Source of the DNA: Helianthus annuus
Taxonomy: Eukaryota; Streptophyta; Magnoliopsida; Asterales; Asteraceae
Reading direction: 5' to 3'
Length of the DNA: 64,000 nt
Assembly (NCBI RefSeq): GCF_002127325.2
Contig: NC_035433.2
Span: forward strand, 12,868,111-12,932,110
This document shows positions 11,207 through 23,349 of this stretch, piece after piece (the stretch's first letter is position 1; each line of letters starts with the position of its first letter). The notes under the pieces were generated by a model. That model was not told where the DNA came from. It ran no database searches and saw only the letters and a list, made by a program, of their open reading frames with translations. The translations under genes were made by a program, and so were the position numbers.

Positions 11207-11592
11207 TGACCCGGTCAACTCGGTCAACACGTTCGGTGACTCGACACGAAGATTCGGTAATGGATTTAGCGCGAATATTATTTACGTTAGTTATTCCCTA
11301 TTTTTTTATTACGTGATAACGAGCTCGAACTAGTTGATTATATTTTACGTTTGATATATTTAACTCTAGTTGTCGGGGCCGTCCAAAAACAGAGGAAACT
11401 CTGCCCGTTTTCCGAGAAAAAACCGTAAAATATACCACGTTTTTATAAAACAAACACTCGATTTCAAACAATCTCTTAAGAAAAACAATATACAAGTACG
11501 CTACTTTTTGTTTTAAGCAAGATACAAATGCGTATTATCTTCGACGACATTTTATAGCCTACAAGGAACGTCAATGTCGCGAACTATTTATT

Positions 11593-11905
11593 AAAATAAA
11601 TATAATCACTTTTATATTTATTTTCTTTATACTTAACACTATACGGATCTTTTATAAAAATGAACGTTGTTTATATTTATTTCAAATATCAAACAACATG
11701 AATTCGTTTATAAGAATACATATAGTTTATGTATTTATTTCAACACATCAAACGATACGAAATCTTTTCGTAAAGATAAATTTATAACAAACAATATGCC
11801 TTCTTTTATAAAATAAATATATTTCATATATTTATTTCGGATATCAAAACGCGACGATTTTTTTATAAAAGTAAATATATCTTTTATATTTATTTCAAAC
11901 GCCTA
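11593..11905 (+). repeat. AT-rich hairpin array in E8
   Basis: AAATAAATATA and its complement TATATTTATTT recur as inverted pairs with short loops, in loosely repeated units of about 60-70 bases that also carry TTTTATAAAA. It matches the E4 arrays at 38646-38904 and about 44790-45055. Confidence 0.8.
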
Positions 11906-12132
11906 AACGACACACTATATATCACATATATCGCTTACGAATTGTTACATGTTATTTTCGTATAAATGTGTATTACATACACAACGACTTCTCAAGACGA
12001 CTAACGGATTCTACCGAAATATTTATATATTTTTATATAAACATTTATATATTTTTAAACCTCACAAGAACTAAGTGATTTTCAAAGACTTAGAAAAATA
12101 TTACCGACATTAGACGAGACTTAACGAGTATA

Positions 12133-12225
12133 ACTTAATCGTTACTATTAAGTGATCAACTTACCGTTGAATCGTTCGGTTAACGATTCGGTAGAGCTCG
12201 ATGACACGTAGTTTAGTGACTACGT
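12133..12225 (+). repeat. Three successive hairpins upstream of the E8 donor
   Basis: ACTTAAT/ATTAAGT (12133-12153), GAATCGTT/AACGATTC (12169-12189) and ACGTAGT/ACTACGT (12206-12225) are perfect, with loops of 5-7 bases. Confidence 0.85.
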
Positions 12226-12346
12226 TTATTTAGAAACTTATAAGGTACTCCGTGTTAGGAATATTGTAGAATGCACACTAGCAAGTCAAGTCTTGGAAAC
12301 GACACCACGAAGTCGTAATTAGCTAGCTTTGCACAAGACAATTCAG

Positions 12347-13422
12347 GTGAGTTCATAACCCCCACTTTTTACTGTTTTACATTTTTGTAAATGTTTTCGG
12401 GGTGGAAAGACATGCACGATTTTCAGAAACATACAAAGTTTTCGATAAACAAAGACTGTATATTTTTAGACAAAGCACGTTTTGCAAGAACATACAAAGT
12501 TTTGAACAAACGCAAAACTCGTATTTCTAAATCATATTACGAATGGATTTCGAGGAACTCAAATGATTTACGAAAGGTTTATACTAAACATACCGGTTTT
12601 TTCAAAACAAATGCATATTTTCGAAATGTGAATGATTTTCATAACTAGGGATGGGTCGTCTGGGGATAATATATAGAGACTAGGGAGTTGGCCTTAGAGG
12701 CTGGGAGGTTCAGCCTTAGAGGCTGGGGAGGTTCAGCCTTAGAGGCTAGGGTAAAATACATGTTACAATCATTTCAGACATTTTATACATGGTATGGTTA
12801 GCGTAGGGAGGGTTTTTACTACTTAGATTATGTGAGTGGGTAGGTGGAACTTAAGGCCATTAATCCTCGTTGTAAGACCGAGGGACATGAGTGATAGATT
12901 TATTCGGGTGTAGCAAGCCCCACTCCTAAGTCCGCTGAATGGACCATGAGGTGACTATGTGCCTGACGCCAAAATCTGCTAGGTTTGAGTCTTCCTGCAT
13001 CACTTCACACATATCAATGGCTTTGCAAACCATTGGTGATCTCTTTTTCCTTATTGCTACATACTAGGGACATACATACTTACAAAAATACCTGATTTTT
13101 ACAAATTACATACCATATTTCATATAAATTCAAAGCATAGGATTATGCGGGCATGGAGTCAAAGTCAGGGTGGGCATTGACGGTTATACAAATTTTACAA
13201 ATTTTGCAAATACAAGAGTTTACAAATACATGGTTTTACGAACATAATGCGTTTACAAATACAAAGTTTCCATATAACTTGACAAGAAAATGATTTTTAA
13301 ATTCGTTTTCTCAATAATATTTCATAAACCGGTTATTCAAAAAGATTTATTTTAAATCTTTTCCAAAACAAACTATGAACTCGCTCAACTTTATGTTGAT
13401 TTTTTGCATGTTTCTTTCTCAG
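12347..13422 (+). other. Putative LTR-internal intron of E8
   Basis: TTCAG|GTGAGTTC at 12347 and CTTTCTCAG|GTTG at 13422 form a donor/acceptor pair in the same place as in the other LTRs. The segment 12855-13040 resembles 62908-63095 inside the E7 intron. Confidence 0.5.
12691..12750 (+). repeat. 23-bp tandem repeat, about three copies
   Basis: GCCTTAGAGGCTGGGAGGTTCA repeats with small changes inside the putative E8 intron. Confidence 0.85.
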
Positions 13423-13644
13423 GTTGCATTTCTAAGAAAAGGCACAGTTGGAATAGGAGAACCATTGGAGTCGAGTACTTATTGGCGTGCATTTTCTAAA
13501 AGACTTAGCTTATTTGCTTCCGCTGTGCAATAAAGATATCAGTCCAGTCACGCCAGCTCTGATAATTTCGGGGGGTGACAAACTAACCATTTATTATCCT
13601 TAATTAATCAGCAATATGTTGTAATTAATAGCAACAACAACTTA

Positions 13645-13658
13645 TATTAAGACAGGTA
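13645..13658. repeat. Likely LINE target duplication, left copy
   Basis: TATTAAGACAGGTA matches TATTGAGACATGTA at 15816-15829 at 12 of 14 positions; the right copy directly follows the poly-A tail. Confidence 0.7.
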
Positions 13659-14111
13659 GTCGTGAGATGAGAGAGCTCTGGGCGATTTGGGGAAAACCGT
13701 GAAACCCTCAATTTCTTCAATCAAATCCTGGTCTCGATTGATTTTGTTTAGCAACTAGGGTCTTCGATTCTTTACTGGTAAGGAATCCTCAATCGATCCT
13801 TTGTTTCTAACCTATTGAAATCAGATTAGGGCTATCGTTTTTTCTAGGGTTTCGAATTTTGTTGACTTTTGTTCGTCTGATATCAGATTACGGGGTTAAA
13901 GGGCTGCATCTTATTACATCTTCGGCTATCCGATTTGTATAGGGTTTCAGCAATTTCAATTCATTGTCCTTTTCAGATTCGGGTTTTGGCAATCGGCGCT
14001 GATTATACCTTGTTTCTGATTGGGGTTGGGTGTTACATCAGATTAGGGTTTCGTTTGCTGTGCTAATTGACGACAGGGTGAGCAGCCGGTTTTCTTGATC
14101 AGGGTTCTTTA

Positions 14112-15527
14112 ATGGATGAACTCACGAAAACTGGTGGAAAGCCACCACTGTCATTCAAAGAAATAGCGGATCGAATACTTGATGTTGATGGGAACAATAT
14201 ACAGCCAAGACGTGGTATAAACATTATCGATGAACTCACTAAGGTCTCGGCACCGGTTCAATTGGATAATCTGTTCTCGCCAATAACAGGTTTCCATGGA
14301 CTGAATTTGTCGGCTGATAAGGAGAGTACAAAGTTTTCTGGGGCTGCGAATCCATTGGCTGGTAACTCGAATACAAGATTTTCTGGGGCTGCGGAACCTT
14401 TATCATTTGCTTAAGTAGTGAATAACGCAAAGGAGAATGTAAAGGTTAATTTTTGGATGATGGAATCTAGCGAGTCAGTTGATGGAGCCGATGTCGTTAT
14501 TCCATTGTCTTCGGTTAAACAAGTCTCTGACAGGTATGCTAACACTTTGTATGGATATTTTCTGGGTAAACGTCTGGCTTTTCCTGTGGTGGATTATTTT
14601 GCAAAGAACAACTGGGTTAAATATGGTCTCTCTAGACTAATGATGAATGCGAACGAGTTCTTTTTTTTTTAAATTCAAAACAAAGGAAGGGATGGATAAA
14701 ATGGTAGAGGATGGACCTTGGATGATTAGAAATGTCCCGATAATTTTGAAGGAGTGGTCGGCCTCTGTCAAGTTGGAAAAGGAAGATATTAAAGTTACCC
14801 CAGTTTGGGTCAAGATGCATGATGTGCCGTTAGCAGCATATACTGAGGACGATCTTAGTTTGCTCGCTTGATGCTAGATTCGTACACTGCTACAATGTGT
14901 GCTGAATCGTGGGGAAGAAGCAGTTATGCTAGAGCTCTCATTGAAATTCAAGCCGTGGCTGAGTTAAAGAGGAGTGTTACTGTTGCAATCCCATCTTTAG
15001 ATGGTAATGGTCATTCAAATGTGGAGGTAAAAATCGAATATGATTGGGAGCCTTTAAGGTGCTCATCTTGTTGCGTGTTTGGTCATGAAGATAGCTCGTG
15101 CCCAAAGAACCATCAGGTTGTTTCGAGTGGGGATTCTGGGAAGAAAATTGATGATTTTCAGGTTGTGGGTGCCAAGAAGAAGAAAGCTACTAACCAAGGT
15201 CTTCATATGAAAAATCAGAAACCTAAGGTAGTGTATAGACCTGTTGTAAACCCTAAACCAAATTCGTCCTTGAGGAAGCCGATGAACAATCAGGTATCAA
15301 CGTCAAACCCCTTTGATACCCTTAAGGACGATGATGGTGGTCAGGGATGTAGTACGGTGGGTCGTATAGAGAAGAAGGCCAAGCAGTCTAATGACAAGCA
15401 GGATTCAGATGAGGAGGAGGTCGTTGAAGTCTACAATGAAACTAATGAATTTATGACTTCGGGAACACATCCTTCATCTTCTAGAGCTCGGGCAAGCAAC
15501 TCCTCCACAAAGGGTTCCAATGGCTAG
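14112..15527 (+). pseudogene. LINE ORF1 protein (DUF4283 plus CCHC zinc knuckle), decayed
   Basis: The protein would bind element RNA. The N-terminal part opens MDELTKTGG. The middle has the DUF4283 pattern, including LGKRLAFPVV, a GPWMI motif near 14716 and a PVWVKMHDVPL block near 14800. A zinc-knuckle-like CSSCCVFGHEDSSC follows near 15063, then a lysine/serine-rich tail. Lesions: a stop at about 14412-14414, a frame slip in the run of T near 14660, and a small deletion near 14868 that removes the residues normally between the LLAS and MLDSY parts and changes frame. The last 219 codons remain open. Family assignment rests on motif recognition only; domesticated DUF4283 genes exist in plants, but the poly-A and target duplication argue for a LINE. 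Confidence 0.8.
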
Positions 15528-15805
15528 ACATGTAGTGATTAGAGTCAAGGGGTTGCCAATTTGTGGCAATTTTATCTTTGATGATGGAGGTTGAGTCGTT
15601 TTTTGGTTTTTCATGTTTTGGTCTTGCCTACTTTGTTTCATGATGTAATGTAGGCTAGGTTATGGGTTGTCTTAGAATGTTTGGTTTTGTTTTTGGTTTA
15701 CATATACGGGGCATGTCCTGTATATGAATTAGTGTGGAACTCATCCTCACTACTTGTACTTTATTAGGATTGTTTTAATAGAATCACCAGGGTAACCCTT
15801 TACCT

Positions 15806-15814
15806 AAAAAAAAA
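15806..15814 (+). other. LINE poly-A tail
   Basis: Nine A after TTTACCT, directly before the right target duplication. Confidence 0.8.
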
Positions 15815-15829
15815 GTATTGAGACATGTA

Positions 15830-16411
15830 ACCAGAATTGAACTCTATTTGGCCTTTAGAACTCGAAATGGGTCAGACCTTTAGAACTTTAAATGTGTTTT
15901 GACTTTTGGAACTTGAAATAGGTTTGACTTTTGGAACTTGAAATGGGTTTGAGTTTTGGAACCAGAATTGGGTTTTACTTTACAACTTGAATTGGGATTC
16001 CTTGCAATTGCAAGTGAGTTGTAGTTGCAGAACTTACTCTGCCTTCATTGTCACATGTTTCACCAGTTATTCTGGTCAAACAGGCAAAATAACGCCTACC
16101 AAAGTGTATCATCCCTGTTTAAATTATAAGCATTAGAAGTTGAAATGGGTTTGACTTTTAAAACATGAATTGGGATTGACCTTCACAACTTCAAGTGAGT
16201 TTTAGTTTCATAACTTGAACTGCCTTCACTTACTCACAGGTATAACTAACTCACATTATGCATAACTGTCCTAAATCAAAGTGCTATTTGTGCAAACCAA
16301 AGTGTATCATCCCAGTTTTATATATAACTAACTCACATTATGCATAACTGTCCTAAATCCTATTGTACCCTGATCAGTTAAGGGCTTGATTATCACAACC
16401 TTGACTGAATT
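15830..16411. repeat. Non-coding spacer with degenerate short repeats
   Basis: About five imperfect copies of a 25-27-base unit around GACTTTTGGAACTTGAAATG occupy 15853-15990. A 37-base stretch starting TATAACTAACTCACATTATG occurs twice (16241 and 16323), and ACCAAAGTGTATCATCCC twice (about 16098 and 16297). No frame or element ends were found. This is probably pre-insertion genomic sequence next to E3. Confidence 0.55.
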
Positions 16412-17231
16412 TGTCACACCCCCAAAATCCACATGCGGAGTACCACCACTTGGGGGCGTGACTGACCAGGATCCAGCCACCAATTATACTGAGCAATTTA
16501 ATTAATAACTAAGTAGTATTCACCAACCACAGGGTTAGCAAATATCATAACCAAAGTTCAGAAGTTTTAGGTTCAAATAGTAGCTTAGGTAAGTAGCGGA
16601 AGCATAGACAAAATAGTTTAAAACAAAGTTCATAGTTCAAGTTTATTTAGAACCCAACACATGGGTTAGACGACCACTACACATCCCCAAGCTACAAGCT
16701 CCTGAGTCACTGGGTACCTGCAAAGCATGCAGTAGGGTATCAACAAAATGTTGGCGAGTTCACGAGGTGTCAAGTTTTAGTTTTCGAAAACGTAAGTTGT
16801 TTAGATAAAGCATTTATAATCACGTTATGGGGAGCTACCCCATCTGTAAGCTCACTAAACTGTCGATACTAAAACTGTTGACGTAAAGTTGCTGTGCCCC
16901 GAGTCAATGTCTATCGTCATTGACCAAGATGCAAGGTCTACTAGTTCACGCCCGATCCCCCCGATCACGGTGTGAGGTTGTCAAACCTAATAGCGCTATC
17001 AACTAATAACCCGTTCGCCCCGGCGATTAATCGGTCCTGTAAGCAGGGACTTAATGTGATAGAGTTATGTTTAGTTTTGCTAGTTGTGATTTATAAATAA
17101 TAACCAAACGTATCTCCCCGGAGATAGTGAATTAAAAGTACCCATTCGTATTTTCCCCGGAAGTATTAGTTTGGAAGTATTAGTTTGGAAGTATTCTTCC
17201 CAAAGATGTCAGTTGTCCGTATCCCTCCCTG
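16412..17231 (-). repeat. E3 3' LTR, distal piece (end of the LTR)
   Basis: 16412 to about 16985 is nearly identical to 36163-36738, the E3 5' LTR end. It contains the putative splice acceptor (minus strand GCAG|GTACC at 16718). It stops at CCCTG (17227-17231), the left target duplication of E2. Confidence 0.88.
17227..17231. repeat. Target-site duplication of E2 (CCCTG), left
   Basis: CCCTG also follows the LTR ends at 20737-20741 and 29590-29594. Confidence 0.85.
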
Positions 17232-20200
17232 TGTAACATTTGTGCTCGAAATCATTATGAACAGTTCAGTTATCAATAAAATAATGTTATTTGATCCCAA
17301 TGTTTGTTTGGTTGTGTTTTACATTTTTCATGTTTTGACTTTTGTTCAATTTTAAACTCTACATCGCTTTCTGGAGAATTATACGCAAACTGGTGCGTAA
17401 ACGTACTCAGTTTAATGCGACAAATACTCCGGAACATCAACATATACTCAAAATACCTTAAATAACCTTTACATAACTTAGAAATAAGTTTTGAAGGCTT
17501 TGGTATGGCAAAAACAAGTTAATTCGCTTACAGGGACTAAACTTGACAAACTGCGAAAGTATGCCAATTTGAACTGTAACAAACATTCCGGAACATGTCC
17601 ATAAGTTAAACATACCATAAATATCCTTTACATAGCTTAGAAATAGGCTTTGAGGGGTTTGGTATGCTAGAGCAAACTTTTGGATCATTCAGGGGCTAAA
17701 AGTGTCAAAAAGTGCACAAGTTTGCACTTTCGCGCATAACTTACGTTCTGAATACATCCGGACATCCAAAAATTTATGTAAGCATCCTTATATTATGCCT
17801 TAGTGTGTGGCATGAGAAAAATCCATTCGTCGCGCAATTTGGATCATTTTTCGCGCTTATACGCATTCCGTCGTAATTAAGCGAACATCGCGATCGTACG
17901 ACCAAACGAAGCAACACCCGGCATATTTTTGAGCATGTTTCATGTCCACAATGTTTAGGCATCATTTTAGGGCCTAAAAGTTGGCTTTACGGGCCTTAGA
18001 AGTGTCGGAAATGGCTTAAATATGCAACAGGGACTAAAACTGTCACTTCTGAAAACTTGTGCTGACCAGACATGGCCAGGCGGCCCGCCTGGGTTTTGCC
18101 TGTCTGCTGACGCGGGCCGCGTGAGCCCTGCAGATGCAGAAACTCGTTTTTTTGATCATTTTGGCCTTTCAAACACTCCAAAGGGCAATGCCCTTTCACA
18201 ATCTCTGGGGTTAGGGTCATTATAAGCCACCACAACATCTTGACAAGTGTACGCATGAGATCGTGGCACGAAATTCAAGAAACGATCCTAACGGTTTTGC
18301 TTTTCCTATAAATACCCCCCCATTTGTATTAAAACCCACAAAACTGATCAAAGAGCTCTAAGTTGATGCCATTGCTTCATACCTGAGCTCCTGGATCAAG
18401 TTTAGCTTACGGGGACCCTTCGTAAGTGTTCTTTCGTTCTTTTAATCGCTTTCTTGTGCTTAAGTCAAACCTTGTTTGACTTTCTACGTTGACCAGCTTA
18501 TGGTCAACACGAAGTTCGTTGGAACTTCATAACGTGAGCGTGATCACGATGGTTATAGTCCATAACGACTATACCTACTGATTACCACGTTATCAAGGCT
18601 CAGTGACGAGTCGTAGTTTCGGCCAAAATGCGCATTCTTGCGTGTTTTGTAACCAAACTACTTGTGGTATCAAAACCGTTTGTTTTGATACCAAACCTGT
18701 TTTCTAAACTTAGTTAAGCATGTTCTAACATGCTTAGCTCGTCACTTTTAGTTTAGTGCATATATAGGGTCGTACGGTAAGCGATCTAAACAATCGCTTA
18801 TACTTTCGAACCCGACCCATTTGGTCGATCATTAGGATCCGACCAAACACATTAGGTGACCATAGCTGTAACCTTCCGAGGTTATACCTTATGGTCACGA
18901 TGTTAGGCGTTCCAAACGCGTTCTACGCGAATGACGCGTTAAGGTAACATAAGCTACCTAAACGGGTCGTAATGGGTCGTAAGCACTTAGGTTAGGTTTC
19001 ATTTTAGTATGTAGGCTTTGTTAAACCATATTACACGAGTCTCCATACTCGTTTGGTTTACGAACCCGCATACTATCCGATCCTCCGATTTAGATCCGGT
19101 ATATTAACGTAGTTACCTATATTAGGTGCCGTTTGATATCTGTGATCTCTAGCATTATTTGGTTGTTATACAAGAACTACAAAGCAATCTCAGGTGAGTA
19201 CATTGAACCCCGCATTTACTGTTTTCCAAACTGTTTTGGGGTGAAACACATGTGCCTACTTGTTACTTTCATGCTTTCCCTGTTTTCACATCATATACCT
19301 GCTATGTTCGTTAGTACATTATAGTACATGTTTTCATTACATTTCATTCTATGTATGCCCATTGTGTGCGTACTTAGTACATTGCTTTACATTACATTAC
19401 ATTCCATGCTATGTATGCCCATTGTGTGCGTACTTAGTACATTGTTTCACATTGCATTTCATGCTATTTATGCCCATTGTGTGCATACTTAGTACAATTG
19501 TTTACATCACATGCCTTCATTTTGGTATAACATTTGGTTTGTTTAACATGGAACAATACATTCATTAACATTAGCTACGTCGTTTGTTAGTAGGTAGTGG
19601 TACCATAGGAATTGACAACTCCCGTTCCGGACATCCTAGGTTGGTTTGGATGAAAGGAATGACCGAATTCGATATACATAACTTAGATAAACCTTTAATT
19701 TGTTTAAGGGTTTATCGCCACAGTCTCAAGGCTTGGATGTATGCATTTTCACAATACCGCATAAATGTTTGTATCAGTATAGCATGCATTTTTTCCACAA
19801 AACATAACCTTGATTTAAACCATGTTTTACTTCAATACCTTGTTTTGTGCATTTTACATATGGTTTAGTTGATACATTTCACTTACCATACATGATATAT
19901 TTTGGGTACACATTACATGATCTACATTAAACATAAACATTTTGACATCGATATACACATTTGGTGTTTTACATTGAACATAGACATTTCGATATGGTTT
20001 ACACGATAACACTTGACAATTGATTTATACATGAACAATTCACATGGTGGTTGGTTTGGGTAAATGGTTTGAGTAACGTGGCGTATGTAATATGATACAA
20101 ACATGGTGGATACGCCGCTGGTACTTCCTATATATAAATGTTTGTATAATATTACATATCGTAGCGTTATCTAAGTCATTTCAGTTTAAGACATATTACG

Positions 20201-20736
20201 TTTTACACAAATAACATATTCTTCACAAGACATTATTCTTTTACAAACAACTTATCTTATACAAACTCATTTTTTACTAGGTTATCCATATAACCTTACG
20301 TTTTATTTATACATATCATCTGATCTTATCATTTTCACGTGATTTACAAAACAAAACAATTTACAAGGTTCATGACTAACTGTTATTAAACGTTTTCTTT
20401 AAACTCAAGTCATGAATCCCATTTTCACGAAACCTATGTATCTCACAAGCATTTTTATGCTGACGTACCTACTTTCACATGTGTTTTCAGGAGCTGTTGC
20501 TTAGGATGATGAATGTGATACTAGGGCGGACCTGTGCCTTAGAGACATAAAACGAAGATAGACTTAGTTTGAATATGTTATAAACAATTTATTTCCTGTT
20601 TTGAAACAATGTAACACTCATGGTTGATAAATAAAATGTAACTTTAATTTCAATGGTTATGAAACAATTAATTCTGTCCCAACACTCCCCGGCGTTTCCG
20701 CCGCGGTGGCATGTTATACGCGGTCGGAGTGTGACA
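17232..20736 (+). repeat. E2 LTR, full-length copy
   Basis: Begins TGTAACATTTG and ends GGAGTGTGACA, with CCCTG on both sides. From about 17342 on it follows the E1 LTR; the first 110 bases do not. TATA box at 18307-18314, hairpin chain, putative intron 19192-20490. It carries an extra block of a few hundred bases near 19580-19900, around GGTAGTGGTACCATAGG, that E1 lacks. Confidence 0.88.
18666..18692 (+). repeat. Perfect 11-bp hairpin in the E2 leader
   Basis: GGTATCAAAAC pairs fully with GTTTTGATACC over loop CGTTT. The E1 copy at 2619-2645 has one G-T pair at the same place. Confidence 0.88.
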
Positions 20737-22206
20737 CCCTGGGACGCATGCTTTTGATGTGTGAACTCACCTTGGGTTGCTCGGCAGACTGTTTACTTGG
20801 TCAAGTACGTTGGTCACCACGTCCTAACATGGTTACCAGTATAGGTCAGGTTTGGGTACAGGAAGAACACGTATATTCTACACATAGCATGCATACAGTT
20901 ACATGTTAAGTTATTAGGCCCGCTCTACTATTTGATCAGTCAACAGTAACAACTAACACATAGTCCAGTTAAACAGGCAGCCCAAACAAATCACGTTGTG
21001 GCCCAATAATAAAGTATGCAGCCCAGTCGAGACAAGGTGGTCTCGACTCGAGATCATGCGGTCTCGAGTCGCAACCAAGAGGTCTCGAGTTGTGGAAGGC
21101 TGGTCTTGAGTCACAACCTTCGTTCTCGAGTGGTGTTTAAAATGAATGGCAGCCTTGGAGATCTCGAGTTCAGTCTCGAGTCGAGATCAAGAGATCTCAA
21201 GTCGCAACCTCATAGGTCTCGAGTACATAAGATGTGCTGGTTGGTCTCGAGTTGCCATTTTTTGATGGTCTCGAGTACATAAGACCAAGGGTCTCGACTC
21301 CAACATCTGCTGATCCTGAAACGGTTGTACAGTGTACTTCTCCAATAGCATTTTGTTTTCATGGTAATATGTACTATCCAACCAAAATGCATAAACATGT
21401 TTTCTTGTCTAAACTTCATTCGAAACGGATCAAAACACACAATTCAAATCTTCATATCATATTCAACACATATTCATCTAGTTCATCATTAGGGTTTTCA
21501 TCCTAAACAAACATGCTCATTTAAACCGATTTATGCTAGCATAATACACCTAGTTTAATGTATTATCAGTCATCATCATCCACACACACATCCGAGAACA
21601 TGATAGCACCAAATTCATACATTTTTCTACTTATTCATATATCAAGTTAGCATGATAATCAATAAATCACTCTATTCTTTCTAACCATAACATTATCTAG
21701 AATCAAGCATCTACATCATTTAACCATTTTTAACTCACTACGTCATACAAAGTCATGCAAAGAGACCTCTAAACTAAGCATGTATCTCATTCATCAAGCA
21801 CATATAACACCTAGTGCACAGTAAAACACTAACCGGTTAGATTCCGAGGTGTGAGGGTATGAAGGACCGATGAATAGGCTTCCAAATGAGATTACAAGCA
21901 ATCCGAGCACTCCCTTATGGTTGCCGGTTTGATCCGAGAAGGGTGAAGTGTTGAGGTTTAGGGTTTTAGTGAGGGAGAGAGTGTGTGTAGGATGATGTGT
22001 GAGAGTGTAAGGGAAAGGTGGATGATGGTTTTTTATACTTGGTTTGGGTGGTGCACTCGAGACCGAGTGGGGCTCAAAGGGTTTACGGCCCAACCGGCCC
22101 AACTATTTACTGTTCACTCGAGACCGAGTAGTCTCGAGTCATGGTCTCGGTTCACTAGTTCTTATACACACATATATATATATATATTTATTACATACAC
22201 GTTATC
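20737..22206 (-). repeat. E3 LTR piece, duplicate copy (X1)
   Basis: Matches 29590-31068 closely and ends at a joint with E2 LTR sequence (ACGTTATC meeting TTTTTACACA). It lacks the first ~100 bases of the E3 LTR seen at 31069-31169. It carries the TCTCGAG hairpin cluster (21016-21300) and the minus-strand TATA box at 22029-22037. Confidence 0.85.
21016..21300 (-). repeat. GTCTCGAG word and hairpin cluster, copy 1
   Basis: About a dozen GGTCTCGAGT words and inverted partners, with loops of a few bases. The better preserved copy is at 29888-30165. Confidence 0.85.
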
Positions 22207-22207
22207 T

Positions 22208-22743
22208 TTTTACACAAATAACATATTTTTCACAAGACATTATTCTTTTACAAACAACTTATCTTATACAAACTCATTTTTTGCTAGGTTATTCATATAA
22301 CCTTACATTTTATTTATACATATCATCTGATCTTATCATTTTCACGTGATTTACAAAACAAAACAATTTACAAGGTTCATGACTAACTGTTATTAAACGT
22401 TTTCTTTAAACTCAAGTCATGAATCCCATTTTCACAAAACCTATGTATCTCACAGGCATTTTTATGCTGACGTACCTACTTTCACATGTGTTTTCAGGAG
22501 CTGTTGCTTAGGATGATGAATGTGATACTAGGGCGGACCTGTGCCTTAGAGACATAAAATGAAGATAGACTTAGTTTGAATATGTTATAAACACTTTATT
22601 TCTTGTTTTGAATCAATGTAACACTCATGGTTGATAAATAAAATGTAACTTTAATTTCCATGGTTATGAAACAATTAATTCTGTCCCAACACTCCCCGGC
22701 GTTTCCGCCGCGGTGGCATGTTATACGCGGCCGGGGTGTGACA
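22208..22743 (+). repeat. E2 5' LTR, last 0.54 kb
   Basis: Aligns with 20201-20736 and ends GGGGTGTGACA directly before the E2 primer site. The front of this LTR is lost at the joint near 22207. Confidence 0.88.
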
Positions 22744-22750
22744 GAAGAGT

Positions 22751-22768
22751 TGGTATCAGAGCCAATGG
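22751..22768 (+). promoter_or_regulatory. E2 primer-binding site (initiator tRNA-Met)
   Basis: TGGTATCAGAGCCAATGG, 7 bases after the LTR end as in E1. Confidence 0.92.
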
Positions 22769-23349
22769 TTATAGGGAATTAGGTTATTAGTAATGCTTTG
22801 ACCTAGACTATAACTTTCTAGGACCCTAACACAAGTTATCTCATGTTTAGATTTTTAAAACATGCATTTCACCTATCCTTAGGTGATAACCACAACGAGA
22901 ACATCGGTTCCGAATCCGCTTTGAAAATTAATCATCTATTCTAGGATGATTGATTACTAGGTTTTGAACCCTCTGTTGTATGGTTTTGAACCCTTTTGAA
23001 TTTTCAAAAGTCTCGTCAACGTTTTGGGCTTTAATAGTGTGAACACGTGCGAACTGGAAGAGTGAATGCCTGTCCTCTGAGTTTTCTGTCTAAGGCTAGA
23101 GTGTTCGTAAAATCCACATAATCGGACCAGTCACTCTTACCTGGGAACTCTTGGGGTGAGTGTTCACTTATAGGCGAACATGTCTTCGCGATACATTATT
23201 TTTGACCCACTTACTTTGACTAGACATTTCGTGTCGCTTGTTTGCTTTGCGATGCGTAACCACCATCTTTGCTTTTGTTGATTGTGTTTCATTTCATCCT
23301 CTTCATCCAATCATCTCACTCGTTTCCTTTCATGTTTTCCTCTTTTAGA

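Larger units (their letters stand above)
11207..13580 (+). mobile_element. E8: right part of the LTR
   Basis: This continues the LTR broken by E1. Landmarks shared with E4 in reverse complement are the GTCAAC array, the ACAGAGGAAACTCTGCCCG block near 11390, the AT-rich hairpin array and the final AGTCACGCCAGCTCTGATA segment. It ends GGGGGTGACA at 13580. The following sequence is not a primer site, so this is a 3' end. No gene is present; the one longer frame (12391-12648) is low-complexity and lies inside the putative intron. Confidence 0.85.
13659..15814 (+). mobile_element. LINE (L1-like) with ORF1 only
   Basis: A non-LTR element of about 2.16 kb. It has a leader beginning near the left target duplication, one decayed ORF1 (14112-15527), a 3' UTR ending with CCAGGGTAACCCTTTACC, a run of nine A and a 14-bp imperfect target duplication. 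The 3' end has the look of plant L1 elements. No ORF2 (endonuclease, reverse transcriptase) is present, and a simple 5' truncation would not explain this because ORF1 and its leader are there. It is therefore either an internally deleted copy or a non-autonomous ORF1-only form. Confidence 0.8.

Noticed and set aside
12391..12648. 85-codon frame in the E8 LTR
   Set aside because: Lies in the putative intron, repeats a Lys/Phe-rich pattern from AT-rich repeats, has no start context and no counterpart in E4.
19260..19568. Cys/His-rich frames resembling small secreted or zinc proteins (also 3193-3384, 9978-10169, 28118-28345)
   Set aside because: They are translations of the 55-bp tandem repeat; the number of units changes between LTR copies and the frames shift with it.
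21794..22300. 100-codon frames on both strands near 22000 (also 30843-31160)
   Set aside because: Fall in the E3 LTR promoter and leader, differ between the two copies, and contain microsatellite-derived residues.
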